A DNA stretch of 64,000 nucleotides from Corallochytrium limacisporum (GCA_002811645.1 PDIP01000043.1:191807-255806), one strand, 5' to 3'. Positions 1 to 11,406 are shown, counted from the first letter of the stretch. The notes: generated from the letters alone by a model not told the origin. Numbers and translations: made by a program.

Positions 1-3000
1 TATACCCTACTTACACTCTGTGTGTGTGTGTGTGTGTTGAAGTGATCTGTTCCCTTTCCCGCACCAATACCATTTGCCGAGCAATCGCTTTTTCGCTGAA
101 CTCATACACCCTACGTGATAATTGCAGCGAGCACTATCTGCACCCTACACAGTGGCTGGGCGATTGATTGGTTTCCACCCGCTATGCTTATCACTGGTTC
201 CAAGGATTTTATTTTTGGCAAACCCACTAGCCATTTTCGTGCAAATTGCCCTATATTGACTATCTCTGGTGGAATTGGTATCGGCCTTTGGATCTGCTTG
301 ATTTCTCCACCTGCTACTCTTCTGCACTTTTCTGAGGGATAGCACGGGCAAGTCGGACATAAGAATACACAATGACAACGCCCATAGTCAGACGGAACCT
401 AGTAGTACAAAACACACTGACACTCCATCACAAAGCACGGCATCGACGCATACCGTCCGAAAAAGTGCAACGGCACACTATTCCGGGTAATTTTCTTTTT
501 TTGGCTCCGGTTATGCACTAATTTGTCATGGGTCACAGACTGTGTACGGTAATCCATACTAAATATATGGACTTGTAGGGAAGAAAGGGCCTGTGCCGTG
601 TATTCCAAGCCGGCCGGGGTGGGAGACATTGAGTCTTCGGTGGTACCGAGAGGGGAGTCCGTCTACATTCTTGTTCGGCTGCCGGTCACTTTCTCATGAA
701 CGTCAAATTACTTTCATAACTAACCTGTTTGTAATTAAACACTGTATACTGGATGTGCTGAGTGATATGGACATGGTCCTTGCATTCTACGAGGGATTGG
801 GGATTCCACCGGGCCGTCGTGGAATCTCGACACTTCGTCGGACGTCTGTGCAGGAATGGATTCAAGGGTGACTTGCCACTGTTGAAGTACAGTGACGTGT
901 AGTGCGATAACTGAGCGAGAGCATGCAAGCTGCCCGAAAACGTTTTCCATGCGCTACTCTCTCAGGATGTGGATGCCATGCTCCTTTAGGGCGTGGTAGG
1001 AAGTTCTCCAATTCTCCCCCAATTCACGCAGTTTGTCTCACACCAACCTTTTTTCGTTCGATTTTCGGCGGTGCTATTTCTGTGTCAATAGTTGCTGCCT
1101 CAATGGTCGTTGCACAGTGGTGTCGACATGTGTTGGACATCTCGGAGTCATAGTAGAACAATCATTGCCGACCGTTTCTAACGATGTCACTTTGGTCTAT
1201 AGACGTATAAGTATTTTTTAGCCTTGCAACTCACAGTACCAAGCACGTCAGAATATTACTTGACGCAAGGATGTCTGTAGAACTCTACGAGGACCCGGCA
1301 TATGCTGTTCAACATAGAACGCCTACACTGTCCTGTGTGCCTAATTTCAAGCTGAATTCGCAAGACTGCTTGTCCAACCGAAAAAAAATAGACGAGTACA
1401 ACTGAGGAAGAACATCTGCGACTTTCATCGACCGGAAATGGACCTGCTGTCGTGTCGTTGTCTTGCTCGTTGATGTCTCGGGTTCACCAAACAAACATAA
1501 ACACATTATTTATGATCACGTCCGAAGACGGATACCAACAAGCCCACACCGAACATTTTCTTTTTCGTGAAATGGGACACAATGGCAACAAAAACAGCAG
1601 TTGACTCCTTTATATTTGGAAAGTTTTGCAGCTATCCCGTTTTGTTTTCCGCTCCCTAATTTTTTAGTAAGTGTGTCTTGGCCGTCTCACCCTCCGACGA
1701 AGGGGCGCAGGGGGAGGAGGTACGCGGCTGTTATCAGACCCAATGCTATGAAATTGGTCAAGAAGTCTATACTGAATAGCCTGCCGTTCCACAGTATGGT
1801 CTGATGTCAGGAGATTTCACTTGAGGGGGGGATCAGGCCTTAAAACAAAACACGCGCCAAAGACGATTCCAATGCTAAGATAGTTCAAGTCATACTAAAT
1901 GTACTGAGCATAAAAGTGGTGTCGGTGCGCGTCTTGGGAAAAAAATTGTCAACAGGCGAGCGAACTATTAAAGACCTGGCCCTTGTCAAAATCCAACACT
2001 GCTGACACAAATTTAACTTGAAATCAGGCAATGAGCCCAGCTGAACTCTAGTACTATTTTCATGCCCCAATGCTGAAATGCAGTTTGTGGAGCAATGGTC
2101 ACAGCAGGCAAACGCAAACGCAATATCTCTTCCCTCAGGCAATACGGCCCCTGAGGTAGATGGATCTATTTGATCTCCGTCGGTGTTTTCTTTTCAAAGG
2201 CCCATGGCTTTTTGGCTCTCGCTTTGGGCAGAACTGAATTAAATAATCAGACTGCCGTCTAATGTTATGGAGCGCATGGAAATGTGGGTCCCCTCCCTGA
2301 CATCCGAGATTAGCCCTCGAACGACTCTGGGGCAATGGGCATAAATTTAATATGGAGCGTAGCAGATGCTCTGGAATGGGGGGAGGGAGGGGAATTCCGT
2401 GTGTAAGACCTGCGCTGAGCTAGTGCAGGACGAGACCTGGGCCGCTGGAATGCCAGCCTCCCCCCCCCCCTTCCCAAAAAAATTTGATTACTTTTTCTTC
2501 TCTTTGTTGGTGCAAAAAGTTTTTCTGACCGATTCACTATGGTAATTGAACGGTTGCAAACAGAACTCTTCATTACAGCTGCCAAGCGGGGTAAGTGCTA
2601 GACTCGTTCCGGTAATTTTTTTCATTCCCATCTTCCTTTGCGCTGTCTCCCCACTGACCTCCTCTTCTCGGACCTCGCCGAACACCCATGTTCAGTACGG
2701 GGGTTACTGGTTCTTACTCTGCTGATCTCTTGTCGTGTTGTTGCCTTTACGACCCCAAGCAACAGCAGAGCGCCCACAGCAAGGACCGGGTCCGTTCTCC
2801 AAGGAACACACCCCACACCCACAACATGGCCGGACTATCGATATACTTCTTCCCGGACTTCTCTGAAATGACGCAGACCCAAACGGAAGGTTGCCAGTAC
2901 ATAAAGTACTAGAACTTTGGCGAAGGGATGATTACATGTTGATTTATAATCATATTATGATTGAATCAGGGACCTCTGTTCGGGGTGAAAAATCCCGGGC

Positions 3001-3219
3001 CACTCCCCCCGGGGGGGGGGGAGACTGTTGAAATGTATGCGTTCGCAATATGGCAAACAGGAAGCGGGGCGTTTGCAGATGTGTTCGAAGCTATGGCTGG
3101 GTGCGCGGTGGTCAATACGAACCCGCAAGGTACTGCAAGAGAGCCATCGACTGCTCGTCTCATATGCCTTTATGAAGCTTACCTAGCTGAACCAGCCTTC
3201 AGTTGAGCAGACAAAAACT
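1..3219. other. Gene-free stretch upstream of kish
   Basis: No ORF here resembles a known protein; the open frames are short, mostly lack a convincing start and show no domain. Visible landmarks are the TG repeat at 19-36, a G-rich tract GGGGCGCAGGGGGAGG at 1702-1717, an 11-base C run at 2460-2470, and a C6G11 palindromic run at 3005-3021 about 200 bp upstream of the kish ATG. The C and G runs resemble those in the other promoter-side gaps of this window. No tRNA or snRNA signature was recognised. Confidence 0.6.
19..36. repeat. TG dinucleotide microsatellite
   Basis: Nine uninterrupted TG units at the very start of the window. It lies in gene-free sequence. No function is implied. Confidence 0.9.
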
Positions 3220-3435
3220 ATGTCTGCCATTTTCAACTTCCAAGCACTGTTGGCAGTGCTTTTACTGTCCATCTGCACATGCGCATACGTGCATGAGCTG
3301 CGGCCCCAACTGCTTGATTCAAATAAAACCGGACCATTGGGAACATTTTGGAAACTGGCAAGAATTGGAGAACGTCTGAGCCCATTTGTATGTCTGTGCT
3401 GCATCGCAATGGCATTCTCGATGCTATCTACGTAA
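3220..3435 (+). CDS. KSH1: Protein kish (TMEM167/Ksh1 family)
   Basis: A 71-residue membrane protein of the kish family, an essential early-secretory-pathway/Golgi protein (yeast Ksh1, animal TMEM167A). The match covers the full family length of about 72 residues. The N-terminus [11 protein letters not shown] is nearly invariant in the family. It is followed by a first hydrophobic segment (about 8-24), the conserved [15 protein letters not shown] and ARIGER stretch (about 34-55), and a second hydrophobic C-terminal segment (about 56-70). The ATG start is fixed by the family's conserved N-terminus. No intron is present. Identification is secure from the sequence; the cellular role is known from the family only. 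Confidence 0.97.
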   Translation: MSAIFNFQALLAVLLLSICTCAYVHELRPQLLDSNKTGPLGTFWKLARIGERLSPFVCLCCIAMAFSMLST

Positions 3436-3943
3436 AGCACTGCGACGCGCTCTGCAGTATTGACCATAATCACCTCGGCTACTGCGTAACTATTGTCATA
3501 TATCATCATCGTCATCATCATCATACTACATACAACTACATATCTTTCATGTCAATCTGATGCTTGTATGCCTCACTCGTAACATCCTCGAATTGTTGTG
3601 CTTTTCGCAATAGTTGGGGCCACCGGGTCGATTCTCAACTAGTTTTTTAATTGCCCCTTGTTTATTTTTTAAAATTCGACCGCGTTGGGCCCAGATGGGG
3701 GAGGGGTCCACGGGTTGGAGTGACGGTCTGTACGGTTCGCTCCGCACTTGTTGATGGTCGCTGTTGCTGTAGCTCAAGAATGAATGTTAGTCATGTTCTG
3801 CATATTTCAGATCGTTTATTTTTGGACCTGAAAAGCACAATTCTTCAAAGCGTAGGAATATGAATGGAGAAACTAAACCAAGGTAAAGGAAGTGTTATGT
3901 AGGTTGTTCGGATTCAACTTGTGTTTGTGAATATTGCGTAACC
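3436..3943. other. Intergenic gap between kish and bL28m
   Basis: No coding sequence seen. It holds a CAT-rich trinucleotide repeat at 3503-3524 and a G-rich patch near 3693-3712. The rest is unremarkable and presumably contains the kish 3' UTR and the bL28m promoter. Confidence 0.6.
3503..3524. repeat. CAT/ATC trinucleotide repeat
   Basis: Seven CAT-type units with one interruption (CGT). It lies about 70 bp downstream of the kish stop codon. Confidence 0.8.
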
Positions 3944-4729
3944 ATGCCCATAGGGTGCAGCTTTACCAGTATGATTCGCAGGGCCAGTAGCGCCTTCCCT
4001 GCAGTGTCTCGAAAGCCAATGCTGCCGAACGTTCGGATGTCTAAGAAGGAGAGCCATGAATACATGTGGAAGCAGACGCCTCTGGGTATGCGCTACTTGC
4101 CCAAGTGGATGATGCAAGGGACACAGCCACACAGGAGACACGACGGTATTTGGGCTGGAAAGAATGTGAAGTTTGGAGATGCTGTGGCAGCCTTTGGTCG
4201 TAATCGGTGGCGCAGGAGCTGGAAGCCTAACGTGCAGCGTGTGGCATTGTGGAGTGAAACCCTCGAAGAGCGCATTACCATCCCCGTCACAACGCACGCT
4301 CTGAAGCAAATAGACAAGTGGGGTGGGTTGGACAACTATCTTCTGCGTTCCAACCCGAACCGCAAGGAAGTCTTTGCCTTGCAGCTGCGTGATCGGATCA
4401 TTGACACCCGCCAGAGCCGCCGTGAGCGTGGAGAAGCGCCTGTCCGAGTCCGCAAATATTTGCCCCCGGATCCGAAGGAACCTGTTGAACCATTCGAACC
4501 CGACTCGCTGAAGAAAACTATTGCTCGCTTCAGCGGTCTCGAGCTGAAGCAACGTCTGCGTGCTGTGGCTGATCCGGACTGGTACCTAAAGAAGGTAATC
4601 CCTGCTATCCATAAGAAGCGGACTGACGGTAAGATTACGGAACAAGAATGGCAAGAAGAGATAGCCCTAGCCAACAAACGCTACAAATATGCGTTTGTGA
4701 ATGCGCTGGCCATGGGCAATGCGGCGTAA
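3944..4729 (+). CDS. MRPL28: Mitochondrial large-subunit ribosomal protein bL28m
   Basis: A 261-residue protein of the mitochondrial bL28 family (yeast name Mrpl24). The diagnostic core runs from about residue 67 to 130: GIWAGKNVKFGD, an Arg-Trp-rich RRSWKPNVQRV segment, LWSETLEERI, then KWGGLDNYLLRS. This is the classic L28 fold region in mitochondrial versions. The first 20 or so residues are Ser/Arg-rich and poor in acidic residues, as expected for a mitochondrial targeting peptide. The C-terminal half (about 165-261) is a charged extension typical of mitoribosomal forms. The ATG has a good eukaryotic context (ACC before it); a second Met at residue 10 is possible. The gene converges on DUG2 with 121 bp between the stop codons. 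Confidence 0.93.
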   Translation: MPIGCSFTSMIRRASSAFPAVSRKPMLPNVRMSKKESHEYMWKQTPLGMRYLPKWMMQGTQPHRRHDGIWAGKNVKFGDAVAAFGRNRWRRSWKPNVQRVALWSETLEERITIPVTTHALKQIDKWGGLDNYLLRSNPNRKEVFALQLRDRIIDTRQSRRERGEAPVRVRKYLPPDPKEPVEPFEPDSLKKTIARFSGLELKQRLRAVADPDWYLKKVIPAIHKKRTDGKITEQEWQEEIALANKRYKYAFVNALAMGNAA

Positions 4730-4850
4730 TTGTAGAATAGTCTTTCCATCAATATTTATATCATAATCAGACACATACATAGAATGTACCATGAAGCTTG
4801 AATGAGTAATGACTTTTGTTTCCCAAGTCGGCGTACGATTAGTGTAACAT

Positions 4851-7472
4851 TTACCTAAGGTTTTGAAGTAACGTCTTCGTAACCTGACGTCCACGTTGCA
4901 AATTCAGAAGGCGTGTACGTTCGTTGGCCAAATGGGCTCCGTCCGAGGACTGACCCATGGGCATATGCAGTGCTTTGGCTCCAAATATTTGCTCAAGGTA
5001 TGAAGTCATAGGAATGGAACCGCCCTCACGCGTAAGGAATGGCGCTTTGCCCCAATGTTCCTCAATGGATTGGGAAGCGGCCTGGAAAAGCGGGGAATTG
5101 TAGTCCCCCTGCCACCAGTCACCAGTGTCGGCATCGGTGACAGTCAGTTTGTTGCCGGATCCAATCTTGGCCATAATGTCCTCCAAATGCTTCTGAGTTT
5201 TGCTAACCACGTCGTTGATACGTTGCGAGGCCACAATACGCATGCTGACCTTTGCGGTTACCTTGTGTGGTATGACAGTATCTGTACCTGGACCACTGCT
5301 GCGAACGCTGTGGATAGAGCAAGTTGGTTCTCTCCAGCGCTTCATCAGAAGCTCACGGGAGTCCTTGGTGACCACGGCCTCCAGGTCTTCACCAGTACTG
5401 TACTTGAGCTCAGCGTCCTGGAATTGATCGTACAAAGCTTCCTCGTGAGATGTTAGAGGTGCGACATCATCGTAGAAGCCAGGTACAAGGCATTTGGCTT
5501 CGGAATTGACCAGGGATCCAAGCAGTTTGGTCATGTCACTGAAAGGTTCGTTGATTGTACCACCTTCGATACCACTATGCAAATCAGCATTCTGGCTTTC
5601 CACCACTATGTCGAATCGGACCACACCACGCAGGCCATATATCAGACAAGGGTGAGTGTCACCAATCCAATAGGAATTGGAGATGAGAATGTAGGAAGTC
5701 TCGCCAAAGAAGTCGAGATTATTGGCCATCAGACCGCGGAAGTCCTTGGAACCAATTTCCTCACTGCCATCTACCACAAACCCAACGTTGACATCTAACT
5801 GGCCCATATCCAGAAGATCACGAACGGCAAATATCATAGCAACAAGGGGACCCTTGTTGTCTGTGACACCACGACCATACAAGTAACCGTCGATACCGCG
5901 CAACTCGAAAGGATCTGTTCGCCACTGCGTCGCTCCTGCGCGAGAATTGGCTGGCTGCACGTCGTAGTGGGCATAGATGAGCACCGTAGGTTGGGACTTC
6001 GGATTTTCTTTGGCATCAAATCGGGCCATGACAATCGGAGGTGACTCGTCACTCGAGGCATCCAGCTTGGTTTCCGCACCCAGGCTCTCGAAGCACTCTC
6101 GCAGGTATTGTGCGCAGTCCCAGCAGGCATTGATGCATGATTCCTTAGCGCTGACTGTGCGATACGCAATCAATTGTTCGAGAACAGCATACATGTCATC
6201 TTCCGGATTGAACAATGTGGGGAGCATGTCTTCGCCTTCGTTTACATTGGTGGTTGCCGTCTCCAAGCTGATCTGCCAAACACGTAGTTCTCCGTCTCCT
6301 CCTCCACTAACAAAGTGGTTCTCTCCTGCTGGCGTGATGGACAGTACAGGTCCACTGTGGTCAGTCAGGCTGTCCACGATGGTGTATTCCGGATTCAGGC
6401 AATGAATAAGCCCGTCCGCAGACGCACTGAAGAGGAGATCATGCGCATAGCAAAGAGCAAGCACATCATCATTGTGGGCTTTCAGTTTCCGACGACATTT
6501 CAAACTCTCCCCATCCCAAACTTTGATGCATCCATCCTGGCCCGCGCTGATGATGAGGCGGCCGATTGTAACTATAGAGAGAATCCCACCATCATGGGCC
6601 GTAAAGGTGGTCCTGAGTTGCAACGGTTCGTCCCCATCGGGCGCCACGCGCCAGATCTTGATACTTCCGTCTCCGCCACCCGATACCAAGTGAAATCCAC
6701 CTTCTGGACCCAGCCTCAGAGAAGCTAGCGAGTACACATAACCATGATGGCGTACCTTGTAAGCTTCTGAACTGTCAGGAGCAGGAGTGACCTCCACAGT
6801 ACTCATGACCTCGTCCGGGACAGCTGTCACGGTACCGTTCATGTGATCTGATGGACTATTCTTGACCACCAGATTCGAGATGTCGATAACTTGAATGCTA
6901 TTGTTTTGGCATCCTGCAAACAAATAGTCGCTCTTCGGCAAGATTTCCAGTCCATAAATGTCCCCTACAGGATTGGTAAAGTGATACTGTGCCATTAGCA
7001 TCAGGGACTCCGGAGTTGCCCGCCATGCCTTGATATATCCGTCCCCAGACGACGTGAAGAAGAGGTTTCTCTCTTCACACATAAATGTGGCAAGAACAGA
7101 CTTCTCATGGCCCTTAACAGAGGCCACTCTCAAATAGGTCTCCGCATTCCATGCAGTTACTTGCCCGGACTCAGTGGCGGCATAAATATAGGAGTCTCCA
7201 CACGCCGTACTTAGTACCGAGTCGGCGCATGTTAGAGTGTGTACGCATTTGATGTTCACGTATTGAACCCGTTGCAGCGGTACGCGGGGCTTCCGCTTAA
7301 TAACCTGCACAGTGGTCGCATCATCAAGGACCACCGTAGATTGCTTTCTCATTATAGAATTTCCCGATTGTATCCGTGCGTCAGTTGGCCGAACTTCGAC
7401 TAGGTGGTCATCGGCTGAGAGCGGCTCGGGACCATTATGACGAGGAGCACCCTTGTATTTAGGGGAATTCAT
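4851..7472 (-). CDS. DUG2: Dug2-like WD40/M20-peptidase protein (glutathione degradation)
   Basis: An 873-residue protein with the same order and length as yeast Dug2 (878 residues), a subunit of the cytosolic Dug2-Dug3 complex that cleaves glutathione. Residues about 70-405 form WD40 repeats, with GDG...I/V-K-x-W blades near 143-149, 267-274, 312-319 and 392-399. Residues about 425-873 form an M20 metallopeptidase/carnosinase domain. Expected metal and catalytic residues are present at His502 (AHYDVQPA), Asp538 (GVTDNKG), Glu571/Glu572 (GSEEIGS) and His847 (DGAHLANE). The position that is Asp in active carnosinases reads Asn599 (ISNSYW). Dug2 is understood to work with the Dug3 amidotransferase rather than as a free peptidase, so the substitution may be tolerated. 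ATG start at 7470-7472. Confidence 0.93.
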   Translation of the reverse strand: MNSPKYKGAPRHNGPEPLSADDHLVEVRPTDARIQSGNSIMRKQSTVVLDDATTVQVIKRKPRVPLQRVQYVNIKCVHTLTCADSVLSTACGDSYIYAATESGQVTAWNAETYLRVASVKGHEKSVLATFMCEERNLFFTSSGDGYIKAWRATPESLMLMAQYHFTNPVGDIYGLEILPKSDYLFAGCQNNSIQVIDISNLVVKNSPSDHMNGTVTAVPDEVMSTVEVTPAPDSSEAYKVRHHGYVYSLASLRLGPEGGFHLVSGGGDGSIKIWRVAPDGDEPLQLRTTFTAHDGGILSIVTIGRLIISAGQDGCIKVWDGESLKCRRKLKAHNDDVLALCYAHDLLFSASADGLIHCLNPEYTIVDSLTDHSGPVLSITPAGENHFVSGGGDGELRVWQISLETATTNVNEGEDMLPTLFNPEDDMYAVLEQLIAYRTVSAKESCINACWDCAQYLRECFESLGAETKLDASSDESPPIVMARFDAKENPKSQPTVLIYAHYDVQPANSRAGATQWRTDPFELRGIDGYLYGRGVTDNKGPLVAMIFAVRDLLDMGQLDVNVGFVVDGSEEIGSKDFRGLMANNLDFFGETSYILISNSYWIGDTHPCLIYGLRGVVRFDIVVESQNADLHSGIEGGTINEPFSDMTKLLGSLVNSEAKCLVPGFYDDVAPLTSHEEALYDQFQDAELKYSTGEDLEAVVTKDSRELLMKRWREPTCSIHSVRSSGPGTDTVIPHKVTAKVSMRIVASQRINDVVSKTQKHLEDIMAKIGSGNKLTVTDADTGDWWQGDYNSPLFQAASQSIEEHWGKAPFLTREGGSIPMTSYLEQIFGAKALHMPMGQSSDGAHLANERTRLLNLQRGRQVTKTLLQNLR

Positions 7473-9537
7473 TATTTTCCGAAGGGTTCTATTTATATTG
7501 TAGAAAGTGCTTCAGGGGGTCACCTCATGTTCTCAACCTACTGCCCGCTTGGTTTCAGAGCTTTCCCAGTCAAATACAGAACGATTTACCAGGTCAGTCG
7601 TTCCTCATCGATCTAATATCCATTTACGTCTGAAATATCTTGGGCAGGCCATGGATACGCGGACTCGTCTCACTGTCTGTTTAGATCAGGAATCTCCCCG
7701 CTCCCGTGTGTATCGCAGGCAGAGCGGCACTTGCGAATTCTCCATCCGGGGAAGGGCCTCTGCCCGGCCAGCTAACAGGCCCCCCTCCCCCCGGGGTTCG
7801 GCCTCGGGGAGAGGGGAGGGGAGGAGTGGAGGCCAGTTTGGTCCAGGGTGGGGTTTGGGGGCGGGAGCCACACTCTCCCGAAAGCACTCTGTAGGCAACA
7901 AGAAGGGGAAAATGAGTCCTACTACTACCGTTTTCCCTGCGTTCCGATCCCATCACACATTCCTTTCCTTTGGAGTCGAGGAAAGATCTGTTCAGACTTT
8001 CTCATACGAGCGAATGGAAAGGTTTGGGGGAAGGGGAGAGGAGGAGGAAGGGGAGAGGACGAGGAAGGGGGGTCCAACTGGCTATCGCCGCTGCGCAGGT
8101 TTATTTAGAGGGTGGGCAGAGCATACCCACACACTTTTACCCACATCCGTGTGTGGTGCATGACACAATTCTTGCCGTTTTTAGGTGGTATTCTTTCGCA
8201 CCAAAGCCTCCGACACCCGCCCCCTTCCCTCACCCCTGAGAATAGGAAATCGTCGTGCGATGTGCGGTTCTCCTTTTGGGTTTTTCGTTCGTGCTCTTGG
8301 TCGCGCGCATAAGCCGGCCGGATGTCGATGGGATTTCGCGGTGTCCCCTTTGGTCCTGAGTATCGCAGTATCGGCGCGTTGCGGCTTCAACCCCGGTCGT
8401 GCTTCTGACCAATTTCTCGATTCTCTTTTTTTGGTTCTGCTGCACCTGGGCGTAAGCGAAGAATGCAAGATACACGTGCGATTGGACACGAGTGGAAAGG
8501 GGTTCAAATTTCGGACTAAAGACTGTCAAACTCGGGCCAAAGCAGGGGCAAGCTGGAACACACGGACAACACCCACAGACCCACAAGAGGGGAGGACGCC
8601 AAGTTCCGGATAAGCAAGTTTTGGCCGGAGCACGGCCAGTCAGTACTTCATGCCCTTCTCACTGGGCAGGGCCGGCCTGATCTGAATTTGCCTTTTCCAT
8701 TTACTGTCTGTTTCCCTCTCTTTCCCCTTGCTTCCTCGCGGTGCTGTGCGGAAGCGGGAGATCCTGTAACTCTGAAAGTCCCCTGTCCCCTAAAAGCGGA
8801 AAGGAACCAGAGCCAGAAATTTGGTTAAGTCTTTCGAGTGCACGTAAAATCATCGCCAGTGGAGGGGAGCGCAGGTGTGCGTAGTCTTCAGAGCCTGAGC
8901 CACTCTTCCGAGAAGGACTTTCCGTAAGGAGCGGTAAAAAGGAAAAAAGAAAATGGAAGGAGACGGTAGATTGTGGCTATACATGTGCACTCACGACTAC
9001 CAAATTTCTGACACTGATCGGGTGGGGACAAGAGTCCTTTCAGAGGACCAGGATCACGCTCCATACATAAACTACGACCAACGAAAATTGTAAAAGGCAG
9101 ATAGAGAGTGTTGAAGTGGTATCGGTCTCTACTCTGGCGTCAGTTTCTTCGACTTAGACTATATGGTGGCGGGGGCACCGGATCGCTGCCGTTTGCAGCT
9201 GGCAGTAGTGAGTATATGGTCACATAGCTCGAGACTTTCCTGGTCGGACCCGAGAACGGAGAGGGCGGTGGTGCAATGCCACGAAAGTGATGAGGGAGCC
9301 TTTTTGGGATCTTTATTTTGTGTTTGTTTCGTATTTGAAATACAACGTTATTGAATCATTAAAATATCTAAGTTTTGGTCAGAACAAAATCGCGAAAAAG
9401 AGATCTTACTGAAAATCAAAGGGGACCATGTTCCGGCATACCGACACCGCATTTATATTTGTATAGGGATATCGCGAACCAATTTACTGACGTAGACTTC
9501 ACTTACGTTCGGATTGGCTGAAAGCCTCGATATCATA
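7473..9537. other. Long divergent promoter region between DUG2 and GH47 mannosidase
   Basis: About 2 kb with no recognisable gene. Overlapping open frames near 7.7-8.6 kb are low-complexity readings of Gly/Pro/Arg-rich sequence created by GC-rich repeats. The main landmark is a C-rich/G-rich inverted tract at about 7779-7826 (C runs followed by CGGGGAGAGGGGAGGGG). Purine-rich AGG/GGAG sequence follows near 8026-8070. No RNA gene signature recognised. Confidence 0.6.
7779..7826. repeat. C-rich/G-rich inverted tract
   Basis: A C-rich arm (7779-7790) runs into CCGGGG, then a short spacer and a G-rich arm (7804-7826). It can fold into an imperfect stem. It belongs to a class of C-run/G-run elements seen in nearly every divergent gap of this window. 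Confidence 0.6.
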
Positions 9538-11406
9538 ATGAAGCTGAACATTGCTTTGAGGCCCATAGTAAGAGGCCTAAGCGTGGCAGTATTGTTCGGA
9601 ATTGTATACTGGCTTTCAAAGGGGTTTGGACAGTATCTCTCAGAAAATCGGCCAACGTTTCAATTTGGGCCTTTGGGCTTCGAGACTGGCAACGAACCGT
9701 CAGTTAGAGCACACGAAGGTGTATCGGCGAAAGAGGTTGCGAAAGATCCTGAACATCCTTTGGATGATGATGATGACGTAGCGCACGACAAGTATGATGG
9801 CGACTTCGATCCGCAAAACTTTGGCAACAAGCCAGATGCCGCACACAAGCCGAGTTCTGCAGCCGAAACAGATCCAGATCCAGCGTTTTCGACAGTGACC
9901 TTGAATATGATACAAAATGGTGGTGCATTCAATGGGAAGCACAATGAGAAACAGCAGGCTGTTATCGATGCTTTCCGGGAGACTATGTCGGAATACCGAG
10001 CGAGTGCATGGGGTCACGATGAGGTTAAGCCTATCAGTAGGGTACCCTACGATTGGTTCGGGATAGGTTTAATGATGCTCGACAACCTCGATTTGGCCAT
10101 CATTATGGGCCAACAGGATTGGTATGAAAAAATGCATAGCTGGGTTGCGAGTTTCGACGTACATAAAGGGATGCGGTGCAATACCTTTGAGACCACCATT
10201 CGCGCCCTTGGTGGGGTTCTATCGGCATACTATCTTACTGGGGACGAAGTTTTCCTTGACGTAGCTCGTAAAATTGGTTACCCGTTGGTGGACAGCACCT
10301 TGCACCACGGAAACAAGATTCCAGATCAGTGGGTCAACCTCGTAACCGGAGGAACGCCTGGAGTTGTGACCAACCTGGCAGAAGTGGGTACCCTGCAACT
10401 GGAATGGACCTACCTTTCCTATGCGGTTCAAGACCCGTGGCCCGCACAGGCTGCGCACCAGATTTATGAAGAGATTTGGAAAATTGCAGAGGATGGTCTA
10501 GTAGATGCGGTCCTAATAGCTACTCCCACATTGCGTGGTAGTGGTCCGCGGTATACCATGAATGGTGGTAGTGACAGTTACTATGAGTATCTACTAAAGT
10601 TATGGATCCAGACTGGTAAGACAGAACAACGTTACCTGGATGAGTACGTAGCGGCAATTAGGAACTTCAGGACGCATTTCATGCGACAATCGCAAACGTC
10701 GAAGCTCTGGTATATAGGTGAATTCGGTAGAGACAGTTCGGGCAATTTTTTCGAGGCAGAACCGATGATGGAGCATTTGGCGTGCTTCCTTCCTGGCACA
10801 TTGATGCTTGGTTGGTACCACAATGTTCCGGATCGTGACGAACATCGTATTATGGCCGAACGACTACTGGAAACATGTATGGCTATATACGAGACGCCAA
10901 CGGGCCTGGCACCGGAAAATGTCTACTTTGGCTATTCTGCTAAGGGTAGACACTTTGATCAGTATCCTGATGTTGTGGTATCTTCGAAGGGCCGGGTCAA
11001 TCACTTGCGACCGGAGACTGTGGAAAGTCTCTGGTACTTCTACGTGATCACGGGTGAGAAGAAATGGCAGGACTATGGTTGGAAGTACTTCAATGCATTC
11101 CATGAGCATGCTAGACTACCAGAAGGTGGCTATGCTACCGTTGTCAATGTTTTTGACGTCCCAGCGAGTCCCTACAACAAGCTTCACACATTCTGGTCCG
11201 CAGAGACACTGAAGTATTTCTTTCTACTCTTTGCAGACCACGATGAGCAACCTTTCCCGCTGAATAATTACGTCTTCACCACGGAGGCCCACCCATTGCC
11301 TGTCCTGGGTGGTCGCTTTGACGGCCACACAGACAAGAGAGACCTCGACAGAATCCGCCGCAGGATCTACCATCGTATTCGTCGTGCGCACGAGACTATT
11401 GCATGA
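9538..11406 (+). CDS. GH47 class I alpha-1,2-mannosidase, type II membrane protein
   Basis: A 622-residue glycoside hydrolase family 47 enzyme (mannosyl-oligosaccharide 1,2-alpha-mannosidase), which trims Man9GlcNAc2 N-glycans in the ER or Golgi. A short cytosolic N-terminus is followed by one hydrophobic anchor (about 8-28), then an acidic stem of about 110 residues, then the catalytic (alpha/alpha)7 domain. Family motifs include GGVLSAYYLTGDE, GGSDSYYEYLLK, CFLPGTLMLG, RPETVESLWYFY and the C-terminal FTTEAHPLPV calcium-binding threonine region. Two conserved cysteines (in HLACFLPG and LLETCMA) match the family disulfide. The frame is open upstream to a TTG at 9514, but the first ATG at 9538 directly precedes the anchor and is preferred. 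ER versus Golgi subtype cannot be decided by eye. Confidence 0.93.
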   Translation: MKLNIALRPIVRGLSVAVLFGIVYWLSKGFGQYLSENRPTFQFGPLGFETGNEPSVRAHEGVSAKEVAKDPEHPLDDDDDVAHDKYDGDFDPQNFGNKPDAAHKPSSAAETDPDPAFSTVTLNMIQNGGAFNGKHNEKQQAVIDAFRETMSEYRASAWGHDEVKPISRVPYDWFGIGLMMLDNLDLAIIMGQQDWYEKMHSWVASFDVHKGMRCNTFETTIRALGGVLSAYYLTGDEVFLDVARKIGYPLVDSTLHHGNKIPDQWVNLVTGGTPGVVTNLAEVGTLQLEWTYLSYAVQDPWPAQAAHQIYEEIWKIAEDGLVDAVLIATPTLRGSGPRYTMNGGSDSYYEYLLKLWIQTGKTEQRYLDEYVAAIRNFRTHFMRQSQTSKLWYIGEFGRDSSGNFFEAEPMMEHLACFLPGTLMLGWYHNVPDRDEHRIMAERLLETCMAIYETPTGLAPENVYFGYSAKGRHFDQYPDVVVSSKGRVNHLRPETVESLWYFYVITGEKKWQDYGWKYFNAFHEHARLPEGGYATVVNVFDVPASPYNKLHTFWSAETLKYFFLLFADHDEQPFPLNNYVFTTEAHPLPVLGGRFDGHTDKRDLDRIRRRIYHRIRRAHETIA

